Below are positions 1 to 5,484 of a stretch of DNA of 8,612 nucleotides, in pieces. The DNA comes from CAYHPY01 sp964358485 (GTDB taxonomy: Bacteria > Elusimicrobiota > Elusimicrobia > UBA1565 > UBA9628): the NCBI GenBank assembly GCA_964358485.1, contig CAYHPY010000136.1, forward strand, positions 1 through 8,612, in the 5' to 3' direction. Every line of letters starts with the position of its first letter. Within the stretch, counting starts at the first letter, position 1. A program made the position numbers and the translations under genes. Under the pieces are notes generated by a model. The model was given only the letters and a program-made list of their open reading frames with translations. It did no database searches and was not told where the DNA came from.

Positions 1-587
1 AGGGTCGTGCGCGAGCGGGCGATGGAGGCAGTCAGCTTGCGCAGGGCCTGGCTCATGAGCCGGGCCTGCAGGCCCATGTGGCTGTCGCCCATCTCGCCCT
101 CGATTTCGGCCTTGGGCACGAGAGCCGCCACCGAGTCCACGACGATCACGTCCAGGGCGCTGGAGCGCACCAGCTTCTCGGTGATCTCCAGGGCTTCCTC
201 GCCCGAGTCGGGCTGGGAGATCAGGAGGTTGTCGATGTCGACGCCCAGCTTGGTCGCGTACTCCGGGTCCATGGCGTGCTCGGCGTCGATGTAGGCGGCC
301 GCACCCCCCGTCTTCTGGGCCTGAGAGACGACCTGCAGGGCCAAAGTGGTCTTACCCGAGGATTCCGGGCCGTAGATCTCGATGATGCGGCCCCGCGGCA
401 CGCCGCCCACGCCGATGGCCAAGTCGAGCGACAGGATCCCGGTGGGGATCACGTCCACGCGGATTTTGGACGCGCGGTCTCCCAGCTTCATGATGGCCTC
501 GCGGCCGTAGGACTTCTCGATCTGCGCCAACGCCAGTTCCAGCGCCTTCCCCTTCCCGTTTTCGCCTGCTTTCTCGCCTGATGCCAT
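1..587 (-). CDS. recA: Recombinase RecA, N-terminal 195 residues (runs off left edge)
   Basis: RecA forms ATP-dependent filaments on single-stranded DNA, catalyses strand exchange and triggers LexA self-cleavage in the SOS response. Visible features are the Walker A motif GPESSGKT at residues 73-80, the Walker B strand VIVVDS at 147-152, the conserved YIDAEHAMDPEYA block near 99-111, and the MGDSHMGLQARLMSQALRKL block near 166-185 that leads into the L1 DNA-binding region. The gene is cut by the window edge, so the rest of the ATPase core and the C-terminal domain are missing. The start at 587 is set by a strong GGAGGA Shine-Dalgarno seven bases upstream and by the short variable N-terminus typical of the family. 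It follows the exported-protein gene by 61 bases on the same strand, so it may be read from the lexA promoter, from its own promoter in that gap, or from both. The family assignment is secure. Confidence 0.98.
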   Translation of the reverse strand, partial: MASGEKAGENGKGKALELALAQIEKSYGREAIMKLGDRASKIRVDVIPTGILSLDLAIGVGGVPRGRIIEIYGPESSGKTTLALQVVSQAQKTGGAAAYIDAEHAMDPEYATKLGVDIDNLLISQPDSGEEALEITEKLVRSSALDVIVVDSVAALVPKAEIEGEMGDSHMGLQARLMSQALRKLTASIARSRTT

Positions 588-594
588 GTCTCTC

Positions 595-600
595 TCCTCC
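595..600 (-). promoter_or_regulatory. Shine-Dalgarno of recA
   Basis: GGAGGA on the minus strand, seven bases before the ATG at 587. It fixes the recA start and contrasts with lexA and the serine hydrolase, which have no recognisable Shine-Dalgarno. Confidence 0.85.
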
Positions 601-607
601 GCGTTTC

Positions 608-629
608 CCCGTCCGCTTCGGCGGTCGGG
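608..629 (-). promoter_or_regulatory. GC-rich hairpin in the recA leader
   Basis: Nine-base arms at 608-616 and 621-629 pair around a four-base loop with one internal mismatch. On the minus-strand transcript the loop is CGAA; read on the plus strand it would be TTCG closed by C-G. The stem ends 7 bases before the recA Shine-Dalgarno and has no following U-run, so it does not look like a classic intrinsic terminator. It could stabilise the recA message or dampen read-through from lexA. The pairing is seen directly; the role is inference. Confidence 0.5.
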
Positions 630-630
630 C

Positions 631-639
631 ATTTTATCA
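631..639 (-). promoter_or_regulatory. Possible extended -10 promoter of recA
   Basis: The minus strand reads TGATAAAAT, a TG-N extended -10 with a five-of-six match to TATAAT, in an AT-rich patch just after the stop of the exported-protein gene. There is no convincing -35. Transcription would start near 624, inside the leader hairpin, about 37 bases before recA. No copy of the lexA palindrome is present here, so this promoter, if real, would not be directly LexA-controlled. Confidence 0.35.
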
Positions 640-648
640 AATTGCCGC

Positions 649-1170
649 TCAGTCCCTGCGTCGAAACAGGGCCCGTTCCATCAACTGGATGGTGGTCCTC
701 ATCTCCACGACCCGCCGCCCCGCCCGGATCATCGGGACCTGGGTGTAGAAGACCCTCAGAACCGTCGCGTCGTCCATCCACCAAAACTTGTCCTCCGTCC
801 GGCTGGCCTCTCCGTAGATGAGGGCCAAGTCCCCGGCCAGGTCCTCCACCGTTTTCTGGGCGGTGTACTCTTCATCATAGATCAACTGAATCTCAACCAG
901 GCTCCCGCCCTTGAACCCCAGCCAGATCGTGTCCACCTTTTGAGGGAACTTTTTGGCGAAGTAGCTCTCTACTTTAATACGAGTGACATGCCCTCTTGGT
1001 TCCACATAGGAAGGCCAATCCCGGGCCGGCGGATAAATTTTTTGGACCGTTTCCAGCGAATCTCCGAGGTGAAGATAGGCCAGGTGCCTTTGGATGGGCG
1101 GAGAATCTTCGGCCCGCGCCGGGAGGGGGGGGGTGGTCAAAAATAGGGCCAGCGCCCAAAAAATCATCAT
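649..1170 (-). CDS. Small exported protein of unknown function between lexA and recA
   Basis: This 173-residue protein is not recognised. It begins with a hydrophobic stretch (MMIFWALALFLTT, residues 1-13) and a likely signal-peptidase site after PARA (residue 20), so it is probably secreted or periplasmic; there is no lipobox cysteine. The mature part has alternating segments such as LHLGDSLETVQKIYP (33-47), LGFKGGSLVEIQLIYD (84-99) and LAGDLALIYGEAS (111-123). The pattern 'glycine-start, EV-K-P, then a strand ending in a YG' loosely recalls BamE/SmpA-like envelope lipoproteins, but this is only a hint. The start at 1170 is chosen because its ATG overlaps the lexA stop (ATGA) and gives a clean signal peptide; an in-frame ATG follows immediately at 1167. 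The four-base overlap implies translational coupling to lexA, so it should rise with DNA damage. Confidence 0.8.
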   Translation of the reverse strand: MMIFWALALFLTTPPLPARAEDSPPIQRHLAYLHLGDSLETVQKIYPPARDWPSYVEPRGHVTRIKVESYFAKKFPQKVDTIWLGFKGGSLVEIQLIYDEEYTAQKTVEDLAGDLALIYGEASRTEDKFWWMDDATVLRVFYTQVPMIRAGRRVVEMRTTIQLMERALFRRRD

Positions 1171-1784
1171 CGAATGGTTCCGTTCGAAAACGAGCGCACC
1201 AGGCCCAGGACCCGGCCCACGACCACGAAGGCTCGTCCCCGGATCGGCTGATAGCGCGTATTGAGCGCCTCCAGCCAAACTTCATTGCCCTGGCGCCGGA
1301 ACAACTTTACGGTGGCTTCTTCTTCCTCGACGAGCGCGATCACCGTTTCGCCGCTGGACGCCTGGGAGGTCTTCTGCACCAGCGCCAGGTCGCCGTCGCG
1401 CATGTCCGGCTCCATGCTGTCGCCCCGCACGCGGAGGGCGAAATCGGCCTTCCCGGCCACGGCGGGGTCGAAAACCAGGTGGCTCTCGACGCTTTCAAAA
1501 GCCTCCACCGGCACCCCCGCGCGGACGGTCCCAACCAGAGGAAGCCGGACCTGGGAGGAATGTCCCCCCGTCCCGACGACTCGAAGGCCCCGCGCGGCCC
1601 TGTCGGCCGGCAGACGCAGGGCTCCCTTGGTTTCCAGGGCCTTGATCTGCTTCTGAAGCCCGCCCGCCGTGATGCCGAAGTGCGCGGCGATTTCGCGCCG
1701 GGAAGGAGGCGCCCCGTTGTCCCGGGTGGCGGAGCCGATGAACTCGAGGATGGAGACCTGGCGGGGGGTCAGGGAGCGAGCCAT
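1167..1784 (-). CDS. lexA: SOS repressor LexA
   Basis: LexA represses DNA-damage genes and cleaves itself when RecA filaments form. The 205-residue length is normal. Residues 1-70 form the winged helix-turn-helix (MARSLTPRQVSILEFI at the start, SRREIAAHFGIT at 28-39 as the helix-turn-helix). The C-terminal S24 peptidase domain has the Ala89-Gly90 cleavage bond in VGTVRAGVPVEAF, the nucleophile Ser123 in RGDSMEPDM and the general base Lys160 in EATVKLF, so it should be autocleavage-competent. The start is fixed by alignment with the usual LexA N-terminus. There is no Shine-Dalgarno before it, and a 24-bp palindrome begins only five bases upstream. Its stop overlaps the start of the next gene by four bases, and recA follows that gene. 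Confidence 0.97.
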   Translation of the reverse strand: MARSLTPRQVSILEFIGSATRDNGAPPSRREIAAHFGITAGGLQKQIKALETKGALRLPADRAARGLRVVGTGGHSSQVRLPLVGTVRAGVPVEAFESVESHLVFDPAVAGKADFALRVRGDSMEPDMRDGDLALVQKTSQASSGETVIALVEEEEATVKLFRRQGNEVWLEALNTRYQPIRGRAFVVVGRVLGLVRSFSNGTIR

Positions 1785-1788
1785 GGGT

Positions 1789-1812
1789 ATAGGATTACAG
1801 ATGTAATCCTAT
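1789..1812. promoter_or_regulatory. Putative LexA operator (SOS box), perfect 24-bp palindrome
   Basis: Half-sites ATAGGATTACA (1789-1799) and TGTAATCCTAT (1802-1812) are exact reverse complements separated by GA. The palindrome fills the spacer and -10 region of the predicted lexA promoter, where a self-repressing LexA would bind. The core is TTAC-N4-GTAA. From memory this differs from the E. coli (CTGT-N8-ACAG) and Bacillus (GAAC-N4-GTTC) types and is closest to, but one base longer than, the Bdellovibrio type (TTAC-N3-GTAA). The palindrome is seen directly; LexA as the ligand is inferred from position. Confidence 0.85.
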
Positions 1813-1819
1813 TTGTCAA
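1792..1819 (-). promoter_or_regulatory. lexA promoter
   Basis: The minus strand has a perfect -35 TTGACA at 1819-1814. A weak -10 (TAATCC, 1797-1792, 16-bp spacer, or AATCCT one base further on) falls inside the palindrome. Transcription would start around 1784-1786, essentially at the lexA ATG, predicting a leaderless or near-leaderless message. Occupancy of the palindrome would block this promoter completely. Confidence 0.65.
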
Positions 1820-1903
1820 TACCCCAACACACGGATCGCCATATTTTAAATTACTCATCCGTTGCGTTAAAAGTAAATTTTCGCCGCCCAAAACGGATAT
1901 GAC

Positions 1904-1912
1904 TGATATAAT
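1904..1912 (+). promoter_or_regulatory. Extended -10 promoter of the HAD gene
   Basis: TGATATAAT is a perfect extended -10 (TG-N-TATAAT) on the plus strand without an evident -35, as is usual for extended -10 promoters. Transcription would start near 1918, about 20 bases before the ATG at 1938. That places the in-frame ATG at 1899 upstream of the transcript and argues for 1938 as the start. Confidence 0.55.
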
Positions 1913-1937
1913 CGAAGACGGCGGAACTTCCCCCCAT

Positions 1938-2333
1938 ATGGCCGCGCGAATGGTAGTCCAGCTCGACATAGACAACACCATCGACCAAGCCCTGGATTTT
2001 TTCCGCTGGCTGGCCAAGAGCCTGCGCCGGGACGGCCACACCGTGCTGATCGTCAGCTCGCGCACGCGTTCTCCCGAAAACCTGAAACACACGGCCCGGG
2101 AGCTTAAGGACTGGGGAATCGAGTTCGACAAGCTCGTGCTGCATCCCGCCCCCGCCGAACTCGACCCCAAGCGGCTTCCCCCCGGGCTTCCTCCGGCCCA
2201 CAAAATCTACGTTTACAAGCTGATCGCGGCCCAGGACCTCGGAACCCAAATCCTCTTTGACGACTGCGGCATCACCACGGACCTGTTTCGCTGGCACCTC
2301 CCCGGCGTCAAGGTGTTCCGGCTTCTTCGATAA
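1938..2333 (+). CDS. Small HAD-superfamily hydrolase (probable phosphatase)
   Basis: This 131-residue protein carries the haloacid dehalogenase catalytic signature: motif I DIDNT at 10-14 (Asp10 nucleophile, Asp12 acid/base), motif II VSSRT at 39-43, a candidate motif III lysine near 94 (YVYKLIA) and motif IV ILFDD at 105-109 for magnesium. Only a small insertion lies between motifs I and II, so the cap is minimal, as in nucleotidase-like and polynucleotide-phosphatase-like members. Substrate is unknown. The start at 1938 is chosen because an extended -10 promoter lies at 1904-1912 and a GGCGGAA purine stretch lies upstream; ATGs at 1899 and 1950 are in frame. It is divergent from lexA and convergent with abiEii. 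A DNA-end or nucleotide-cleansing role would fit the neighbourhood but is speculation. Confidence 0.8.
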   Translation: MAARMVVQLDIDNTIDQALDFFRWLAKSLRRDGHTVLIVSSRTRSPENLKHTARELKDWGIEFDKLVLHPAPAELDPKRLPPGLPPAHKIYVYKLIAAQDLGTQILFDDCGITTDLFRWHLPGVKVFRLLR

Positions 2334-2377
2334 TTAGTAAGAGATATGAACACCGCCAATCGAGGCTACAAATTTTC

Positions 2378-3244
2378 CTAGCTGAGCAGTGACGCGATCC
2401 GGGGGCGAAGTTCCTCGATAACCGTCTTGTATGGCGGCAACTTCGGCGCCAACGGGCCGAGCCACTGCTTCCAAGTCTTCTCAACGGTGGATAGCAGCGC
2501 CTCCGGGAAGAAGCTCTCCGGGCCCGAGAACGTTACGTCCTTAAGCGCGCACTTTTCGCGCAGGAAGGCCGGAAAGTCCCGCGTGTCGAGACGGTCCCGG
2601 CAAGCTCCGAGAATGCGCCACAGGTCGTAGTAATCCCGGGCGCGGGAGCGGACCCAGCCGCGGCGCTCGAGCGCGCGCATGTGCTGCAAGATCGCGCGCA
2701 GCTTCTCGGCCACGATCTCCTCCAGCGCGTAGACCGGAATTTGAACCTCGAAGGGCTCGCCGTAGTCGTGAAGCACCGGGCGCGGGGGCGCGGGACGCAT
2801 CAGTTTCTCATCCAGCGCGGTTTCGACCATGACGGTCGTCTGGAGCCGGCGGTGCCAGGGAAATCGCGCACGGATGTCGAAAGCTTCCTGGCCGGCGGGA
2901 TGAGGTTCGCGCTCCACGTGGCGCTCGCACACGATCTCCACGGGCGCGTAGGGATCGAGGAGCTTCACGGCCGCGGCGCAAGCTTCGCGCATCGCGGCCT
3001 CCATTTCGGGGCCGGTCGGGACGGAGCCGACGGCGGTAAAATCCAGGTCCTCGGAAAAACGGTAGTCGCCGAAGTAGCACTTCTTGAGCGCCGTCCCGCC
3101 CTTGAACACGAGCGTCCCGCGCAGCGCACCCACCTCGCTGATGCCGGCCAGAATCCACGAGAGGAGATAATCGCGCTCAAGCGCCTCCCAGGGCAGGCCG
3201 TGCCGCTGGCGAGCTTCCTGCAGCCGCGCCCTCAGCGGCTTCAT
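2378..3244 (-). CDS. abiEii: AbiEii-family nucleotidyltransferase toxin
   Basis: This is the toxin of a type IV toxin-antitoxin pair. AbiEii/MenT-like proteins are nucleotidyltransferases that stop growth; characterised relatives add nucleotides to tRNA 3' ends, and AbiE systems can abort phage infection. The 288-residue protein has the family motifs in order: FKGGTALKK (47-55), RFSEDLDF with its metal-binding acidic pair (62-69), EEIVAEKLRAI (175-185, with the lysine typical of the family) and RARDYYDLWRI (201-211). All key residues look intact. The start at 3244 is chosen because its ATG overlaps the antitoxin stop as ATGA and matches the expected N-terminus; an upstream in-frame ATG at 3283 lies deep in the antitoxin gene. 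Translational coupling ensures antitoxin is made first. It is convergent with the HAD gene, 44 bases apart, with no clear terminator between them. Confidence 0.93.
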   Translation of the reverse strand: MKPLRARLQEARQRHGLPWEALERDYLLSWILAGISEVGALRGTLVFKGGTALKKCYFGDYRFSEDLDFTAVGSVPTGPEMEAAMREACAAAVKLLDPYAPVEIVCERHVEREPHPAGQEAFDIRARFPWHRRLQTTVMVETALDEKLMRPAPPRPVLHDYGEPFEVQIPVYALEEIVAEKLRAILQHMRALERRGWVRSRARDYYDLWRILGACRDRLDTRDFPAFLREKCALKDVTFSGPESFFPEALLSTVEKTWKQWLGPLAPKLPPYKTVIEELRPRIASLLS

Positions 3245-4062
3245 GAGAGCGCCAGTCCCGGCGGGTTTTCCTGGATCATCCAACCCGAATCGCAGCGCCC
3301 TTGCTTGGGCCCGCTGGGATCGAGGACGCGGTAGCCCTTGATGGGGAGCTTGCGCAACGGCTCAAGCTTCGCCGGGTCGACCTTCTGCTTTTCCAATATC
3401 CAGCCGAGCCGCTTGGCCGTGGCCGCTGGAAGCTTGAGGGCGTAGTTAACGATGCGCTCGACGTCGAGCTTGGGGGCGCGCGCCTCGAAAGCGTGGAGCA
3501 CCTCGGAGAAGTCCCCGCAGTATTGCGGAGCCATCAAGCCGTCCAGAAGCGTGCGCTCCGGGTCCGTCACCTTGACCCGGGCTTCGCTCACCCAGACGTC
3601 CTCAATTCCAAAAAATCGCTCGGGCTTGACTTGCACGAAGCGGTAACGGGTGCCGCCCACGGGATAGCCATCCTCATCGCCGCCGCCGCGGCGCACGCGG
3701 GGTACAGAGACCGCGGTCGTGAGCACGAACACGTTTCGCGGCAACTGCTCGGTCAGGCCGTGGTGACTCATAGCCGACCAGTGGCTGACGGCCGCGGGAG
3801 CGACAAGCGACATCGCGATCTCGAACTCATGCGCCGGCGGCACTCCTGGAACGGTGTGAGAAAGGGCGTAGAGCCCCCGGCGCAGGGGTATGATCCAATC
3901 GCCGCGCCGAAGATGATAGAGCGCCTCCAGGAGATAGGCTTCCTTGAGCCCCACCCGCGGGGCAAGTTCCCGGGCGCGTTCGGTGGAGAAAACTCGGTCA
4001 CCCTCGGAGGCCAGGAGCCTGACCAATTCGATGCCTGCCTGGGACCTCTTTATCTTTATCAT
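3241..4062 (-). CDS. abiEi: AbiEi-family antitoxin and transcriptional autorepressor
   Basis: AbiEi antitoxins neutralise the AbiEii effect without direct toxin binding and repress their own operon. The 273-residue protein starts with a winged helix-turn-helix (about residues 8-68, ending in the hallmark LRRGLYAL at 60-67). The C-terminal domain carries further family signatures: AVSHWSAMSHHGLTEQ (91-106) and VTDPERTLLDGL (165-176). The start at 4062 gives a normal N-terminus (MIKIKRSQAGIELV), although no good Shine-Dalgarno precedes it. The upstream control region has a perfect promoter and two matching inverted repeats, in line with cooperative autorepression described for streptococcal AbiEi. 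The coding sequence is GC-rich like its neighbours, whereas its control region is strongly AT-rich. Confidence 0.93.
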   Translation of the reverse strand: MIKIKRSQAGIELVRLLASEGDRVFSTERARELAPRVGLKEAYLLEALYHLRRGDWIIPLRRGLYALSHTVPGVPPAHEFEIAMSLVAPAAVSHWSAMSHHGLTEQLPRNVFVLTTAVSVPRVRRGGGDEDGYPVGGTRYRFVQVKPERFFGIEDVWVSEARVKVTDPERTLLDGLMAPQYCGDFSEVLHAFEARAPKLDVERIVNYALKLPAATAKRLGWILEKQKVDPAKLEPLRKLPIKGYRVLDPSGPKQGRCDSGWMIQENPPGLALS

Positions 4063-4069
4063 TGTGTTA

Positions 4070-4088
4070 ATTTGACTACATCAAATCT
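4070..4088. promoter_or_regulatory. AbiEi operator, promoter-proximal copy
   Basis: Arms ATTTGA (4070-4075) and TCAAAT (4081-4086) surround a five-base spacer; the right flank extends as TCAAATCT, identical to the distal copy. It lies between the predicted transcription start and the abiEi ATG, where bound AbiEi would act as a roadblock. Confidence 0.75.
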
Positions 4089-4126
4089 AAGACAGTTATA
4101 AACTAATAATTGCTTTAATATTAGCT

Positions 4127-4155
4127 ATTATATGGCATAGATTTGATTTTGTCAA
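4127..4155 (-). promoter_or_regulatory. Perfect-consensus abiE promoter
   Basis: The minus strand has TTGACA at 4155-4150 and TATAAT at 4132-4127 with an exact 17-bp spacer, a full sigma70 consensus. Transcription should start near 4120, giving a leader of about 58 bases before abiEi. The -35 lies inside the distal operator, so repression is built in. Confidence 0.85.
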
Positions 4156-4159
4156 ATCT
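4139..4159. promoter_or_regulatory. AbiEi operator, distal copy over the -35
   Basis: Eight-base arms AGATTTGA (4139-4146) and TCAAATCT (4152-4159) flank a five-base spacer. The arm sequence and spacer length match the proximal copy, with centres about 71 bp apart, close to seven helical turns. The right arm contains the promoter -35. Confidence 0.8.
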
Positions 4160-4197
4160 TCGGCAGGGCCAAGACACTGTGATAGCGGCGGAGCGCC

Positions 4198-4545
4198 ATG
4201 CAGCCTTATGCCATTTATCATGATATTTGGAAACTACAGTGCGGATTATCATTACGCACCCAAATCCAACCCCGCGCTACCATGGAAGCGCGGTCGGTCA
4301 GAGAGCTAATCTTCGGGATGCCTAATGAAGGCAATCTTGATTCAAACTTTGGATTCCTGGAATATTTAATTGCCGATTGGGAATGGCTGCACAATCCGGA
4401 ATATCGCGCGGCCCACCCCTGGAACCGCTCCATGCACAACTTATCCCTTAGGGAATCACAAAGCTACCGTGACGATATCCAATGGGCGGGCCCGATTCCC
4501 CGAAACGATCAAGTTTTGGAATTTTGGAACGATTGGCGCAGATAA
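4198..4545 (+). CDS. Orphan 115-residue protein beside abiE
   Basis: Not recognised. The predicted protein has no signal peptide or membrane segment and is unusually rich in aromatic residues, with tryptophans spread through DWEWLHN (60-66), HPWNRS, IQWAGP and EFWNDWRR at the end. The reading frame is clearly AT-richer than the flanking genes, suggesting a different origin. A GGAG sits only four bases before the ATG, so initiation may be weak; ATGs at 4282 and 4318 are in-frame alternatives. A possible plus-strand promoter (TTGACT at 4072-4077, TATAAA at 4097-4102, spacer 19) would overlap the proximal AbiEi operator, which would tie it to AbiE control, but this is weak. It is followed by a likely terminator and is convergent with the next gene. 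It could be an AbiE accessory gene, a relic of a mobile segment, or a spurious frame. Confidence 0.5.
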   Translation: MQPYAIYHDIWKLQCGLSLRTQIQPRATMEARSVRELIFGMPNEGNLDSNFGFLEYLIADWEWLHNPEYRAAHPWNRSMHNLSLRESQSYRDDIQWAGPIPRNDQVLEFWNDWRR

Positions 4546-4583
4546 AGTTTCCGACGGCCAACGGCCATAACGGGCTTTAAAAT

Positions 4584-4644
4584 TATTTGCCTCAAGGCAA
4601 AATTTTGCATGTAAAGTTTTTCTTTGAGGCAAATATTTACATGC
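4584..4644. terminator. Interleaved inverted repeats, probable bidirectional terminator
   Basis: A 12-base arm TATTTGCCTCAA (4584-4595) pairs perfectly with 4624-4635, and a 9-base arm GCATGTAAA (4607-4615) pairs perfectly with 4636-4644. The order A-B-A'-B' means both stems together would form a pseudoknot. A smaller local hairpin, TTTGCC (4586-4591) with GGCAAA (4596-4601) around TCAA, is followed by ATTTT on the plus strand. On the minus strand the long stem is followed by ATTTT. The position between two convergent stop codons (4545 and 4659) fits a bidirectional terminator. Stems are seen; function is inferred. Confidence 0.55.
4592..4643 (+). repeat. Imperfect 20-bp direct repeat, 32-bp period
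   Basis: Bases 4592-4611 and 4624-4643 match at 15 of 20 positions, sharing AGGCAAA, TTT and CATG. Just upstream there is also a tandem ACGGCCA at 4554-4560 and 4561-4567. The repeats overlap the interleaved stems, so the segment may be a decayed repeat unit or the scar of an inserted element. Confidence 0.45.
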
Positions 4645-4658
4645 CTTATTCCCGTGAT

Positions 4659-5483
4659 CTAAATATCCTTCCCGCGCGCCAGGAGCTCGCGGGCCTTCTC
4701 CAGGCAAGCCTTCGCCTCCTCGTAGCCGGAGGCCGTGCCGTACTCGCCGGGGTTGGCGTCCATCGAGCGCCGCAAATACGAGATGCTCTCCTGCGTCCTG
4801 CCGGCTTGGAGCAGGCGCTTGCCCTCCGCCAGGGCCTGCTGCCAGTCCATGTCGGAGCCGGGGCCGGGCCGGCGCCAGCGGGGCAGCGAGACGGCGAGGG
4901 TGTGGACGCCGAAAACGGCTCCGAGGATGAGCAGGAGGATCGCCTGCCAGCACGTCCCGAAGGCCAGCCGCCAGAACGCCCCCCCGGCTAGGAGCGAAAC
5001 CGAAAGCCAGGCGCCCCAGCGCAGGTCCCGCTCCGCGATGCCCTCGAACTCCCGGCGCGCCCGCAGGAGCAGGTCCTGGAGCCCCGCTTCTTCCAGACCG
5101 AGCTGCGCGCGCAGCCAGTCCAGCCCCTCTTCGGCGAGATTGGCGTCTTCCCAGCGGCCGCCGTGGAGCAGCATGCAGTCGACCAGGGCTTTCACCGCCA
5201 GCCGGGCGCGCTTTTCGGCCGAAGCGCCCTGCCAATAGGGGACGCCCCGAAAGCCCAGCTTCCACAGGACCATGGCGCAAATCAGATGCGGCTTGGCGAC
5301 CCAGACGGTGTAGAGATTGTCCCCGGCGGGGACCGGCTCCAGCTCGCCGTACGCGTCGATGCCGACGGCGCGCATGCGCCGCGTCTGCCACCGCGCGACC
5401 CATCCGACCGTTCCGAACTGGAAACGCGCGTAGCCCGAACCTTCCGCGGCGGGAGGGGGAGAGAAGTCCATGCCGGGGGTCAT
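4659..5483 (-). CDS. Membrane protein with C-terminal TPR-like region
   Basis: Function unknown. The 274-residue protein has an N-terminal soluble part of about 155 residues, including a segment near 41-82 (GIDAYGELEPVPAGDNLYTV followed by WVAKPHLICAMVLWKLGFRG). Two adjacent hydrophobic helices follow, about 157-175 and 178-200. The C-terminal region, about 213-272, is helical and TPR-like (DWQQALAEGKRLLQAGRTQE, SISYLRRSMDANPGEYG, YEEAKACLEKARELLARG). The start at 5483 is chosen because it lies one base after the upstream stop and has GGAGGT eleven bases before it; an ATG four codons later is possible. It is the last gene of a leftward cluster with the three-helix protein and the serine hydrolase, so the two membrane proteins are probably translated together and may form an envelope complex. 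It ends facing the orphan gene. Confidence 0.75.
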   Translation of the reverse strand: MTPGMDFSPPPAAEGSGYARFQFGTVGWVARWQTRRMRAVGIDAYGELEPVPAGDNLYTVWVAKPHLICAMVLWKLGFRGVPYWQGASAEKRARLAVKALVDCMLLHGGRWEDANLAEEGLDWLRAQLGLEEAGLQDLLLRARREFEGIAERDLRWGAWLSVSLLAGGAFWRLAFGTCWQAILLLILGAVFGVHTLAVSLPRWRRPGPGSDMDWQQALAEGKRLLQAGRTQESISYLRRSMDANPGEYGTASGYEEAKACLEKARELLARGKDI

Positions 5484-5484
5484 C

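Noticed and set aside
996..2333. Long plus-strand frame of 445 codons ending in the HAD gene
   Set aside because: Its first two thirds run antisense to the exported-protein gene and lexA in low-complexity, proline/arginine-rich sequence. Only the end from 1938 has domain motifs.
2334..2377. Terminator between the convergent HAD and abiEii genes
   Set aside because: No stem with a following U-run could be found on either strand in this 44-base gap.
4072..4102. Plus-strand promoter TTGACT/TATAAA for the orphan gene
   Set aside because: The 19-bp spacer is long, it faces the strong abiE promoter head-on, and it leaves a leader of about 90 bases. Mentioned as a possibility but not called.
4546..4650. 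Integron attC site or CRISPR-like repeat
   Set aside because: TAACGGGC resembles part of an attC core, but no matching RYYYAAC/GTTRRRY pair frames the repeats and there is no integrase. Only two imperfect repeat copies exist, with no spacers.
4456..5403. Long minus-strand frame rich in Arg, Ala, Gly and Pro
   Set aside because: It is the shifted shadow of the 274-residue membrane protein, a common artefact in GC-rich DNA, and shows no motif of its own.
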